NCBI GenBank assembly: GCA_050084985.1
Contig: JBITNC010000001.1
Location: 127,534,001-127,598,000, forward strand
Direction: 5' to 3'
Length of the DNA: 64,000 nt
Source: Nageia nagi
Lineage: Eukaryota > Pinophyta
This document shows, piece by piece, positions 49,100 to 60,433 of this stretch. The notes beneath the pieces are model-generated. The model saw only the letters and a list, made by a program, of their open reading frames with translations, was not told where the DNA came from and searched no databases. Every line of letters starts with the position of its first letter. The first letter of the stretch is position 1. The translations under genes were made by a program, and so were the position numbers.

Positions 49100-49645
49100 A
49101 GGGAAATTAGCTATCAAATCTACAATTGCTTAGCTTTTGATAGATTTTTGCTTTACAACATTGATGTCAAATTCCTGAAACAACATTAGCCACTTTGCAA
49201 GTCTACCTAATATATGTTGGTTAGCCATAAGATATTTCAATAGGTTAATAGGAATAACAACATATGTGATGCAATATAATAAATAATACCTCAATTTTTC
49301 AATAGTAAACACAATACTATAGCAAATATTTTCCATAGGAGTGTATCTAGTCTCATAATCAATCAATGTTTTGCTAAGATAATAAATGGCTCTTTCCTTA
49401 TTTTCTATATCTTTTTGAAAAAATATTATTTCTAGTGCATATAATGTGGTTGAGATGTTTAAGTAAGCAGGTTTAAAAAAATCCATGGGAACTAGGATGG
49501 GAGGATTAAGCAAATATTGTTTGATATCCTCAAATGCTTTTTGATAATTTTCATTCCATACAAATTTGACCTTCTTTTTGAGCAAATGGGTGAATGACTT
49601 ACACTTGTCTTCAAGTTGTGAAATGAATCTTCTAATTAAATTTAT
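49100..49645 (-). pseudogene. gypsy RNase H relic (element F)
   Basis: Open frame 49130-49585: FVWNENYQKAFEDIKQYLLN, then YLSKTLIDYETRYTPMENIC and HILGRLAKWLMLFQEFDINV, the standard RT-linked RNase H of Ty3/gypsy. Nearly continuous over 150 residues, among the best-kept frames of F. Confidence 0.92.
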
Positions 49646-49659
49646 TTTTTTCTTAGAGG

Positions 49660-50930
49660 CTCCTTAATTATTTCAAATTTATGGGTGGAGGCATTCTAAC
49701 AATGGCTTTTACTTTTTTAGAATCTACCTCAATTTCTCTATTAGAAACCATAAACCCTTGTAGTTTTTTAGAAGTAACTACAAATGCATATTTTTGAAGC
49801 TTGAGTTTTAGTTTGTACCTTTTCAAAATAGTGAATACCTCTTCAAACGCTTGTATATGATCTTGTCCTTGCTTGTATTTAACTTGAATGTCATCAACAT
49901 ATACCTCCAAGGTGTTGTGAATGTGCTCATGAAACATGGTAACCATTGCTCTTTGGTATGTAGCTCCTACATTTTTAAGTCCAAAAGGCATAACCTAAAG
50001 GGATTGTAATATAACAAAAATAACTCTACACTACCAAGATCTCATGAAAGCTCAAACTCACATCTAAATAACTCAAAGAAAATAATCTCACAAAGATAAC
50101 TCAAGAGATAAAGTGGTTCCTCCAATTAGGAGTACATCCACTAACTAGATCTTATCTTATTCACAAATATGAACTTCTTACAAATATTCTAATCTCATCT
50201 CCTAAACACTATCCTATAGCATAACTTTACTTCATAAATTAGTGTGTGATCACAAAGAGAGAGCCTTCTATTTATAGGCCAAAATCTCTCTTTGGATCAC
50301 CCTTTTATCTAATGTACAGAGGCATGACATGAAACTCCCTTTTACCCAATGGGCATGCTCATGAAATGGAGTGTAGGACAAGTTACATTATCATATTCAT
50401 TTAAATACTTAAGGATTCTAATAATATCCTTAAATAATAGTGAATTTACAAAGAGGATTAATACAAAACTTTACAATAATGAATTATACATTCCAACATA
50501 ACCTTCCAACAAAAATTACCCCAAGGGGTAGTAAAAGCTATTTTATGTTGGTCTACAAGGTTAACCAAAATTTTGTTATAGCCAAAAAATCCATCCATGA
50601 ATGATAATGTATCATGACCAACTATACTATCTATAATTATATCAATATTTGGCAATGGAAAATCATCTTTTGGATAAGCATTATTGATATTACAAAAATT
50701 AGTACATACTCGGATCTCACCACTTGGTTTGGAAATAGGGACAATGTTAGTCATCCATTCAAAATAGCCAATTGGCCTTATGAATCCAACATTCAAATAT
50801 TTCTCAATTTTTTTCTTGACTAGTAATGCCTTAGAAGGATGCATCTTTCTAGATTTTTGTTTGATTGGCTTAACACCTTCTTTAAATGGTAGATTGTGCA
50901 TAAAAAATGAAGGATCTAAACCTGGCATAT
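49660..50930 (-). pseudogene. gypsy reverse transcriptase relic split by a solo LTR (element F)
   Basis: Entry half at 50509-50928 (minus): MHPSKALLVKKKIEKYL, KPSGEIRVCTNFCNINNAYP, LSFMDGFFGYN and AFTTPWGNFCWKV. The second half (49668-49991) starts MPFGLKNVGATYQRAMVTMF and has the catalytic VYVDDI at 49887-49901. The break between the halves is the copia-1 LTR (49996-50498). The aligned order shows one RT domain before insertion, with catalytic Asp residues present in both halves. Confidence 0.93.
49991..50503 (-). mobile_element. Solo copia-1 LTR in element F, with perfect target duplication
   Basis: The LTR is 49996-50498 (taaagg ... ttccaaca; the terminal tg has become ta), TATA complement at 50269-50276, flanked by taacc at 49991-49995 and 50499-50503. 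It splits F's RT between the palm segments. Same orientation as F. Confidence 0.93.
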
Positions 50931-51159
50931 CATCATAAGACCAAGTAAGATACTTATAGTACTCAATAAACTTATTTTTGTACCTTTCTTATTATGGAGG
51001 AGGTAGGGCTACTCCAATTTGTATAAATCTATCATCATTCAAAGTGCTAATATTGATGTGTATCAATTCCTCTTATGGAAATGTAAGGTATTCTTTCTTT
51101 TTCAACAAGGATGGCAATTCTTCCATGCTTAGTACTTCATCCTCAGCTATATCTAATGG

Positions 51160-51400
51160 TTGAATCTATAATACTTCATGAAAATTGATCTCTTGACCAA
51201 AATAAGCATATTCATTAAGGATATAAGTTGCATTGCGTTTCTCATTAGATTTGAGAAATTTTGAATGTGCCCTCAAGTATTCAAGAAGATCATCATTAGT
51301 ATTGAAATAGTCAAATTCAAGAGGTATAGAATCATCAATCCATGTATCTATATCAATATCATCTGATAATTCTATCAAATTATTTATTTAACAAACTTAA
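51160..51400 (-). pseudogene. Pol spacer relic between protease and RT (element F)
   Basis: An Asp/Glu-rich open frame on the minus strand: IELSDDIDIDTWIDDSIPLE and later NEKRNATYILNEYAYFGQEI. No domain known. It corresponds to the variable spacer of Tat-lineage polyproteins. Confidence 0.55.
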
Positions 51401-51899
51401 TAAGATCCCATTTTTGTTTTACTTGACCATCATTACCCAAGCCTATTTTGGTTATTTATGCTTTAGAATTATCAGGGAAAGCAAGCATTCCTTGTTTAAT
51501 TTTACCTAAGCCCCTTTCTATATTTGCAATTTTGAACCATGTACTTATGGCTAAAAGAAGATGGAAAGATATTACCCAATTCAGAAGATGATGGCATGTC
51601 TATTGAGGAAGTTTGGTTTGACATTTCAGACATAGCAGAGAAAGAGTGGTCACTATCTTCATCATTTTCATGCTACTAGTGGCTTGCTAATAGAATGGCA
51701 CACTATTAGTGACCCTCAACAGCTAACATCTTGGGTCATCCTAAGTCTTTGATAGACACAAATAGTTTGTGTCATTGATTTTGTAGGTTCCCATACCTAT
51801 TTCTATGATCTGGATCTATTTTTTTGTATTTTCCCTCGATGTAGGATATTCCAAGGGCTCTATCTCATATCATAGTGGTAACATGCAAAATTTCAAGAT

Positions 51900-52300
51900 A
51901 AACAACATTATATAGTGCATATGGCTCATGATCTTCCATGACTGTATATACTTCACCTTGGAATTTGAACTTTAATCTACATGTAATGTGGAAGGAACCT
52001 CATCCATATCATGAATCTAAAGCCTCCCAAAAGCATGTTATATGATAATTTGACTCTACAACCTAAAATTTTTCTACTATAGTCATGACACCTGTATTAA
52101 TCATGATTGTACTATTCCCAATGGTTTCTTTGATGAGCTATCATAGGCACTAATCTTGAAAGTAACTTCTTCTAAGGGAGGGATCTCTACACCTTTCTCT
52201 TGTAATTGAATCAAAAAATGATTTAAACATACATTTACAACTGATCCATTATCTACCATTATTCTTTTAACTTATCATCCATCAACCATAGGTGTGATAT
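51900..52300 (-). pseudogene. gypsy aspartic protease relic (element F)
   Basis: Minus strand: IMVDNGSVVNVCLNHFLIQL near 52210-52270, with the D-x-G-S active site, then PPLEEVTFKISAYDSSSKKP. After frameshifts a LGR-W-I-H-like and VPSTLHV piece (about 51975-52035), as in element C. Confidence 0.8.
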
Positions 52301-53724
52301 ATAAAGTTGAACACTCATCTAGCAATTCTTTATTGAGCTTTTCAGATTTGTAAAAAAAATATCATATTCCTTAATGGTTCTAATTTTTTTAGAAAATATA
52401 GTAGCTAAAATATTAGTAGGGATAGTTTCATTTTTAAACAAAGCATATAATATATCCCTATGACTTGAAAAGTATAAATAAGATCATATAAACTAATTTC
52501 TATAGGTGTATTTTTCAATTCATTAATCATGTTATAAACTTTAGAATCAGTGGGATACTTGTTCAGTTGTAACTAGATTGGATCATGGCATGGGCATCCT
52601 TTATTAAGTTAGTACAAACCTCCTTGTCCATATGATGATATTGATTATAAGTCCTTGGTTTTCAAGGCTTTCATCAATTGTATACCTTCCTTTCTCAACA
52701 AGCTCTAATATTGCTTCCTCTAATGTCTTGCAAAAATTTATAGCATGCTCTTTTCCTTAATGGTAAGTGCAATAGGCATCAAAGCATCTCATGGGAGAAT
52801 TATCATCTTGAAAAGAGCATTCAAGAGGATGCAAAAGTTCTTTTTTCATTAGATCCCTCAAAATAATAGGTGCTTGCATCAGAAATGTATCTGAGTTCTC
52901 TTTTGTAGTATTAGACCATTGAGACTTTGGAGGAGAAGTAGGTCTATCTACCATATGGACCATTTTTTCATCTTTCTTTGCATATGTTTTCCTATTTTCT
53001 TTAACAAAATGTGTTAGGTTTGTAATTAAGCTCACCTAAAGCTAATAATACTTTTTCTTTTTGTAACAAATGTTGGACTCGTACACTAAAATCAACATCT
53101 TTAGCACTAGAAGCATGCAAATTAAGAACAAGTATAATAGGTTCATGAAAAATAGCATAAATTTCATACTCATTTAATTTACTTCAAATAGATTGCCATA
53201 CCATTTTTAAGTGTTGAATATATTCTCTAGGGTTTCATTGCTTTCTTGTTGAATTACATATAATTTTTGAAACATTGCTTTGTTCTTTGATGTTTTGCCT
53301 ATATTGGCCCATGAATACTTTGAACTAAGGGCTTGAATGGATTAATTGAATCACTAGGAAGAAATAGAACCATTCACTAGCATCACCTTTCAACTCATTG
53401 GGAAGAATTTTACCATCGATTTCTCCTTCGATATTAACTTCAAATAAGCACTCCTCTTGAAAGCTAATAAGATATTGTTTGGGATCTTGTTCATCGCTAA
53501 ACATCTCGGACTTGGGGGCCTTATGGTTGGGTGGTAGGGGAAAATTATAGATGTCATCCATCAAGGACAAAGTGAAGATGCCATCATATTCATTTGGACC
53601 TTGTGATTGTGTGATATTGGTAGGCCCAAATTGAACAACAAGACTAGATGTTAGACTCCTTAAACTAGTTATCATTGCTAGCTATTTTCACATTTCAACC
53701 ATGTTTGTGTTCAATTCCCTCCCA
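52301..53724 (-). pseudogene. gypsy gag relic (element F), fused to LTR by a deletion
   Basis: Open frames at 53325-53675 (MITSLRSLTSSLVVQFGPTN; PKQYLISFQEECLFEV; LPNELKGDASEWFYFF) and 52757-53035 give a Retrotrans_gag-type protein (G-x-A-x-x-W-F) with a C-terminal extension. In-frame coding-like sequence runs right up to the LTR at 53725, with no primer-binding site or leader, so the true gag start, leader and end of the 5' LTR have been deleted. Confidence 0.8.
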
Positions 53725-54241
53725 TGAGTATACTTTTCTTAATTAAATTGCATGTTCATTTCATTAAGGGAAATATACATGAAAGATGAGCATACATTAT
53801 TAAATTTCACACCGTTGGTAGCCTAGAAGAGGTACATCACTAGCACCTAAAATAAGCAATATAACAGATGCAATCAAGAATGAAGTGATAAACGAATGAA
53901 AGAATCATCAGATAGCAAACATAAGATATAACTTATGAATAATATTTGCACATAATAGAGTGATGTAACATGTACTAGAATCTCTCTAGAATCCTCCTCA
54001 TATTTATTTTTTGATGAAGTTTAAGGTTATCATTTTATGCCTTTATATAAGATACATGTTTACATGACTTTGATCTTTTTGATCCCTTGTACATGCCACA
54101 AGGGTCCATTACATAAATTATATAGCTTTGACATAAACTTAGATATTATTTACCTCCTTTTTACATAATACATCATTGAAACTCTAAAATGAATTTTTTA
54201 ATAAATAATAATTCATTTTTAGGTGTCTACGCAAAGGTTTC
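53725..54241 (-). repeat. 5' LTR of element F, truncated
   Basis: Matches the last 480 bases of 36161-36782 but lacks the first 140. Ends gtgtctacg at 54241, followed by the caaag duplication (54242-54246). Confidence 0.85.
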
Positions 54242-54246
54242 CTCAT

Positions 54247-55600
54247 AATCAAATCCATATTTTTGAGTGAAACCCTTAGATACTAACCTTGCTTTGTATT
54301 TCTCAATATCTTTAATTGAATTATATTTGACCTTATAAATCCATTTGTTACCAATCACATTGCATTAATTTATATAAGGAACCAAATCCCAAGTTTGATT
54401 CTTCATAAGAGCCTTATACTCCATATTCATTGCATTCATCCAACACTCATGTTTTCAATCTTCTTTGTAGAATGAAGGCTCATTCTTGCTATCAATTTTG
54501 GTAAATAAAAATTTATTAATGGTCATACTCTTTGTTATCCTTTGTGTTAAAATATTTTATTCTTTAGGTGACAAATCCATACTACAATCCAACCAGTTAG
54601 AAGCAATAGAAGAATCATCACCCTCATCAAGGTTCTCACAAGTAGACTCTTAGGTAGTTTATTAAAATTTACATCCCTTGACATAAAGACTACATGAGAG
54701 GAAGGTTGGTATATCCTGTAGCCTCTATGCTGATTATCATAGCTCAAAAAGATACATTTTTTAGATCTCATATCCAGCTTCTTCCTTTCCTTAAGAACAA
54801 CAAAGATATAGGCATCACAACCAAAGATCCTAAAGTGAGAGATGTTTGGTTTCTTTCTTGTCCATGCCTCATATGAAATTTTACCTTCAATTGCTTTCGT
54901 AGAATATTTATTTAAGATTAGATTGTAGTATTTACAACTTCACCCCATAAGAAGCTAAGAATATCTTCCAACATACATCTTACCATTTTTTGAATGGTTC
55001 TATTCTCCTTTGGATACACTATTATGTTGAGGAGTGTAAGGAATAGCAAATTGCATATTGATTCCATACTTGGTACAAAAATTATTGAATTCATTGTTAT
55101 TATACTCATCTCTATTATAGATCTTAACATCTTGATTTTGAATCCAAACTAATTTTCTACCAAAGCTTTGAAATCTTTGACCTATCAAAGGTTTGATCCT
55201 TGTGTTTTAAAAGATAACCAAATGTCATCCTACTAAAGTCATCAATAAACATTAAGATATAAGATGATCCCCAAGCAACTTAGTTAGAAATAGACCCATC
55301 AAATCTATATGCACAAGCTGAAGAGATTGAGTTTCTCTAGTTGCCTTATCTTTTGAAAACTTTTACCAATTCATTTTACCTAGAATGTACTTCTTTCATG
55401 AGTTGAATGTTCTTATGATTTAGATGGCTTAATCGATGGTTCCAAAGATTTTCTCTAGAGAAAACATTAGTTGCAAGGCAAATCTTTGTTGGAGATTGAT
55501 CCATAATGTAAAGGTCATCTTTCATTGAACCTTTTACCAAAGTCTCAAAACCCTTTTTCATACATAAAGAGTGTGAGTTAAACTTAAAGGAGTAATCTTT
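54247..55600 (-). pseudogene. copia RT start and integrase relic (element D)
   Basis: Minus strand: KGFTQKYGFDYEETF (about 54250-54295) is the RT N-terminus cut from 35445-36160 by element F. Integrase follows: CIFLSYDNQHRGYRIYQPSS (54690-54755), HNSVSKGE and YNNNEFNNFCTKYGINMQF (55000-55110) in the core, and the zinc block ENLWNHRLSHLNHKNIQLMK (55395-55460). Stops and shifts between blocks. Confidence 0.88.
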
Positions 55601-55689
55601 TCTTGTAACTAAATTACAGAAAGAAGATTCATAGTAAGTTTTGGTACATAAAGCATGTTCTCAAGAATCTTTTCTTGTATCAACACACT

Positions 55690-56103
55690 CCTAAAACCTT
55701 GAACTTCAAGGACTAACCTATCACTTCACAATTTCATTTTTTCTATATTTATGAAAGTTTTCAAACTTATCATTTTCAAAACACATGTGATTAGTGAATC
55801 TAGAATCAATAATCCAAGCATTTGACAAAGTGTGAAATTTAGAGTAAAATGAAGCAACATAAGCTGAATTCTTATTCTTTTTCTTATTATTAGATTTGTT
55901 TGGTCTTTCATATCATTTTTCACCTTGCCCTTTCTTTTTTCTGAAGTAATCAGCTTCCATATGACTATATATGTTATAGAATTTATAATTTCCATCAAAC
56001 TTGGCTTTGGTTTTCATTGACTTATCATGATCATAATTCTTCTTATTTCCACCTTTCTTAAAGTTCTTCTTAGGAGCATAAAAACTCTTCTTTTGGTTAT
56101 GGT
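55690..56103 (-). pseudogene. copia protease start and gag zinc-knuckle region (element D)
   Basis: Protease start near 55760-55830 reads W-I-I-D-S-R-F-T-N-H (the active-site Gly is changed). The zinc-knuckle site near 55960-55990 reads KFYNIYSHMEADYFRKK: His kept, Cys positions Tyr. A Lys-rich stretch follows. Cut at 56104 by CACTA-like copy 2. Confidence 0.75.
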
Positions 56104-57216
56104 CACTACTACATTTTAATGATTTTACATCATACCATGCATTATAAAATTGCATTTTGATGTTGTGATGCAAAATGCATCACTATTTGGCATGTCTACG
56201 TCAATCTAGATAAAACCAATTTTTTAATGCATTGGTTGACACATGGTTGGTTGATGCATTGGTTGATTCATAGCTTGAATCATAGGTTGATGCATCAATT
56301 GATGTATTTTAGTGCATCAAATGGTACATGGAATAAAAAAAGGCACAAATCATGCACATAGATCATGGCATGATTTATTATCGATCATTAATGTATTCTC
56401 TTGATCAATGGTGGATTTTGAATGGTGGGTATAATGCCATTGATGAGTAAATAAAAGATATTTTCCTTTATAAGGGCATTTTTAGGTTTGCATTTTTAGT
56501 GATACAAGTCTGCAAGAGTTTAAAACATGTTGAAGAATGTAGATAGTAGTGTGTATTTGTATTTTGTGGTAAGCAAAATATGCTTTACATGCTTTAGCCA
56601 CTCATAACGTTTGGTAGAGACACTTAAAGTTTGGTGGATGCTCATGATATTTTTGATTATATGATCATATGATATATCTTCTCATGGAATATGATAATTT
56701 TAGGTTACTAAAGATATGGTTTTCCTTAACAGGTATTGAAACTATTTCACCAAATACAATAAACACCAGCAATAGTCCAACAAAATGAATTCACATTTTT
56801 TAGCATCCTCAAAGCATGCACCAAACTGAGAAATTTGCAAAAGGGTTTATACATACATCAAAGAATCCTTAAAATAAAAAATTTATCTAATTTTATGGTT
56901 ATAGATATATATGCAAACTATAGAAGCATAAAGAAGATAAATGAATTATTTGATAAGATTAATTATTGAAACCCTTATTCTGTAATTTTGATGCTATAAA
57001 TGACACTTTATATACCATGTATAGCATCAATCATTTGACACTCAAAACTTGATATACGACACAAGGAAGGACATTATAATTGACACATTGGTTGACACTT
57101 TTTTTGATAGTATCTTAGCATCAATTGATGTATCATGATTTTTGTAATTTTTTTTAAAAAAATAACACTATGGTTTGACACTTTATGTGATGCAAAATTG
57201 CTTAAATGTAGTAGTG
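56104..57216. mobile_element. CACTA-like inverted-repeat transposon, copy 2, carrying PPR fragment
   Basis: Begins CACTACTACATTTTAATG and ends with ...AAATGTAGTAGTG at 57216. Flanks ggt/gat may be a 3-bp duplication with one change. 1113 bp, aligning over its whole length with copy 1 (34374-35444), with the gatgcat-rich subterminal zone more diverged (56235-56310). It interrupts D's gag. The two copies sit at different sites of D, so they are separate insertions. Confidence 0.8.
56605..56975 (+). pseudogene. PPR gene fragment inside CACTA-like copy 2
   Basis: Same captured segment as in copy 1, more decayed: FHQ-x-Q near 56740, ILKACTKLRNLQKGLYIH near 56798-56855, then YANYRSIKKINELFDKI near 56915-56965 in another frame. 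The ILKACTKL piece is closer to the PPR consensus (K-A-C) than copy 1 (K-S-C), so neither copy is the direct parent of the other in its present form. Confidence 0.75.
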
Positions 57217-57850
57217 GATTCTTGTTTTTGAAGTGAGGCTTCATTAGACCAAGTGTCATAGATGGCTCCTTAGAAGTGGTGATCAACACTTTATTGTTAA
57301 GTGTTTCTTCATGCTTCAAGAGAAGCTTTGATAGAGTTTTTAAGAACACTTCTTTTTCATCATCAAGCCTAGTTTCAATAACAATCACAAATTGACTAAA
57401 TTTGGCAAAGAGGCTTTGAAAGATGATAAAATTTATAAACTCATCATTGATCCAATTGCAACCACACCCTACAAGCTAGGTCCCAAGGTCAACAACCTTA
57501 TTCAGATATATAGCCACACTTTCATTTTTCTCTTGAAGTGATTGAAGCAACTTCTGAAGAATGGTGAACCTATTGGAAAATTTAGTGCCAAGGTAGATAC
57601 TCTTTAGTTTATCCCAAGCTTATTTTGTAGTGTTTGAAAAAGATATCATAAGGAGGATCTCACCTAAAACTGCACAAAAGATCATAGATGTTGTCAAATC
57701 ATTCTTAGTATTATAAGTTTCTAGTTTCTTTTCCCTTGAAGGAGCAACTTGGTTTTCATTGATAATAATCCAAAGTTTCTATGCTTGAAGTTGTGCCTTC
57801 ATTTTAGGTTCCCAAATATCATAGTTGGAACCATCCAAGATATGCTTGGA
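57217..57850 (-). pseudogene. copia gag relic (element D)
   Basis: Open frame to 57388: MIVIETRLDDEKEVFLKTLS then KLLLKHEETLNNKVL, matching gag of B. Upstream (57400-57850) reads further gag phrases, including WDKLKSIY-like near 57600, with stops. Element D's leader begins beyond about 57850. Confidence 0.85.
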
Positions 57851-59193
57851 TGTAAAAGAGTCTCCCATTTATACAAAATAATATAAAGGAGATAAACAAT
57901 GTAAGCATACATGATGAATTTGAAAATAATTATCATACAAATACATGTTTGAACTAATAAACAAATCAAATGCCTAAATTGTTTAACAAGAATTAAAATC
58001 ATACATCCAACATCTTCACCACCAAGTATAACCAAAGAGAGGAAAAAATTAAAGCTAATTTTCTTATCTAAAATTAAGCCTTCACTCGAATGCCCGTAAG
58101 GAGCCTAGTCTTACCAATCTTCAACTTGTTCCCTTTGGGTAATGATATACTCTCATAAGGAGAAGTATTAGTAATTTTTTAAGGTTGTAATGTATGTTGG
58201 ATCAGTCAAATTAATTATCTTGATTAGGTTTTTAGTTTTACTCCTAGGTTATTAGGATAATCCTTAAATAGATAAGCGAATATGTGGTATCACTACACAC
58301 ATGCCTATCCACCTATATGAAGTTAAATCCAGACCAACAAAGGATTTAAAGTAATTAAGAAGTATAGACTTTTCACCATTTAGATTATCAGATTAAAAAA
58401 CTTCAGTCTACTTTATCCTCACCTCATGGCTCCCTAAACAAATCATGTTGTAGAAAAAATATGCAAATATGTTCATTTTAGAAGGAAGCAATTTTCAATA
58501 TTTGTGTACTTTGCATATAAAGTAAAAGTGCAAAATAAATAAAGTGCTTTAAAAAAATGAAACTACATCCCACATCATCTATAAGTATGAACCAAATAGT
58601 CCAATGGGTTTTGTTACAATCCATAATGGATCTTTTTACAAAAATTTATTAATTTTAAGTAACAATAAATGAGCCTAAGAGTCCAATGGGTTTTGTTACA
58701 ACCTCTAATGGATCTCTTTATAAAGGTTCATTATCAAAAAATAAGGAATTCTTCTCCTTATCACTTTAAAAATGGACTTAAAATAATTCCTTATTTGCAA
58801 TTTATCATAAAAATACAAGGCAAAAATATTCAGAAAACTTTATCCATTCACATACATTAAGAAAAAATATTAAATCATGCATTTAGAATTTTTATCCACT
58901 TAGCAAAAAACATGCACTAGGACAAAAAATTAAAGTATGAATTTAAATTTTTTATCTAGCCATATGTGTGAAATAAACATGCATTAAGATAACATTAATT
59001 CATGCATACATAATTAATCCATGCATTATTAATATTAATCTATGCATAATTAATTAACACTTAAAGACATGCTATTTTTAAAAAATTCTTTAAAATAACT
59101 TGCACTTATGGTAAAATTAGCAAATAAAGACTCAAACTTTAAATAGCAATTAATGCAACCTTTAGCTCATACTATTTTTTAATAAAATGAGTA

Positions 59194-59238
59194 AATATAT
59201 ATATATATATAATTATATATATATATATATATATATAA
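59194..59238. repeat. (TA)n microsatellite
   Basis: TA repeats broken once by aat, within the leader of element D. Confidence 0.9.
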
Positions 59239-59239
59239 A

Positions 59240-59410
59240 GTTCTCTAAAAAATGCAAAATAAAAAATACATGCATGTAATTTCTATTTTAAAAAAGGCAT
59301 TCATGTAATATAAAGCTCTCTAAAAAATGCATGCATGTATTTTTCTATTTTTTAAAAATGTGTACATGTAATATAAAGCTCTCTTAAAAATGCATGCATG
59401 TAATATGTTA
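59240..59410. repeat. Short tandem repeat in D leader
   Basis: Three units of about 60 bp starting aaagttctctaaaaaatgc / aaagctctctaaaaaatgc / aaagctctcttaaaaatgc, each followed by catgcatgta-type sequence. Confidence 0.75.
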
Positions 59411-59941
59411 AAAAAAAAGCATGTAAAATATTTAAAAAATGCATACTGTAATTTGCATGCAATTTTATTTTTATAAACATATTAGTATAGTAATTTTTTT
59501 TTGCAATAATAACATTATAGTTTAAAAAAATTGCAAAATTTTTAACTTTCTCTACACTAAGTAGAAACTTGCAAATTTAATCTATAATAACTTATTATTG
59601 CTAAATTTAAGCCAATCTACTTGCTACACATTAAACAATTTTACTTAAAAAAATTACAACTAACAAACTATTGTTAGTAAAAGTAATGCATAGCAATAGC
59701 TTAAAAAATAAAACCAACATGTTAGTATAACTAAAAATATGGTAATAATATCTACTTTGAATAAATTTTGTTAAATAAAATTTTATAATAAAATAACCAC
59801 AAATTGGTTAGTAATAAAGCAAAATTTGATAATGAACAAGGTAGGAGGAAGATTATATCTTCAAGCTCTTTCACCTCAATAATGTAGATGTAGAAAGACG
59901 AGGAAGGACTTTCAAAGATGTTGAAGATAGCCTCAAGAATT

Positions 59942-59953
59942 GCTTTGATACCA
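59942..59953 (-). promoter_or_regulatory. Primer-binding site of element D
   Basis: Minus strand TGGTATCAAAGC, one change from the initiator Met tRNA complement, two bases from the LTR. Confidence 0.87.
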
Positions 59954-59955
59954 CT

Positions 59956-60428
59956 TGAAGAAATTAACCCTTTCTAAATTAACTTCTAATCTACCAAGAT
60001 CTCAAGAAGGCACTTTCAACACTAACACTATAGCATAATAACTCAAGCCAATCTCACAAATAACACAATATATAAAGTGGTTCCCCCCTCTTTGGCAGTA
60101 CGTCCACTAACTAAGATCTTCTTATTCTCAATTTTCTCTCTTACAAAATATCTTCTCTTTCAATCTCTAAACCTATAGCAAAGCTTGCATTACAATAGTG
60201 TAACTAGATAAAGGAAGGGTTATTCTCTTTTTTTAAGAAGAAACCCACTCTATAATTAATCTTCTTTTTTATTTTTAATCTTTTATCTATTTTCAATTTC
60301 ATACCTATTTTTAATCTTTCTTCTATTTTATTCTCTTAATAATTTAAGGTCTCTAATGATACTTTAATTATTAAGTAAATTTACATTAAGGAGAAATATT
60401 ACACAATATTGCATTACAAATTCTAACA
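59956..60428 (-). repeat. 5' LTR of element D
   Basis: 473 bp, tgaagaaatt ... ttctaaca on the plus strand. Followed by ttatg (60429-60433), the exact right copy of the target duplication at 32308. Confidence 0.92.
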
Positions 60429-60433
60429 TTATG

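Larger units (their letters stand above)
36161..54241 (-). mobile_element. Element F: Ty3/gypsy retrotransposon, Tat/Ogre-like, nested in D
   Basis: LTRs at 36161-36782 and 53725-54241 with a caaag duplication outside. In element sense: LTR, gag, protease, RT, RNase H, archaeal-type RNase H, integrase, a 1.3-kb 3' region with a 190-bp tandem array, LTR. Copia-1 element B (38848-47944) interrupts integrase and a solo copia-1 LTR (49996-50498) interrupts RT. Without these it is about 8.5 kb. Related to element C in domain order and many motifs, but with different LTRs. Confidence 0.9.
57851..59941 (-). other. Leader of element D
   Basis: About 2.1 kb, non-coding. The gag-proximal part shares phrases with the leaders of A and B (for example taatgatatactctcataaggagaagtact). 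Further out are a duplicated (c/t)cyaaTGGaTCT phrase (58615-58720), aaagctctctaaaaaatgcatgcatgta repeats (59240-59400) and a (TA)n run (59194-59238). Confidence 0.7.
32313..60428 (-). mobile_element. Element D: Ty1/copia retrotransposon (copia-2), 28 kb with nested insertions
   Basis: Related LTRs at 32313-32828 and 59956-60428, a Met-tRNA type primer-binding site beside the right one, a purine tract beside the left one, and a perfect ttatg duplication outside define one minus-strand element. Removing gypsy F (36161-54241) and two CACTA-like insertions leaves about 7.8 kb with gag, protease, integrase, RT and RNase H in copia order. It is related to copia-1 (similar pol and leader phrases, LTR ends tgaag...aaca) but the LTR interior differs. 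It is the oldest layer of the nest. Confidence 0.92.

Noticed and set aside
53700-53727. TGGGAGGGAATTGAAC on the minus strand beside F's right LTR as a primer-binding site
   Set aside because: It starts with TGG right after the LTR, but gag-like frame runs through it and the LTR is 140 bp short there. A deletion junction explains it better.
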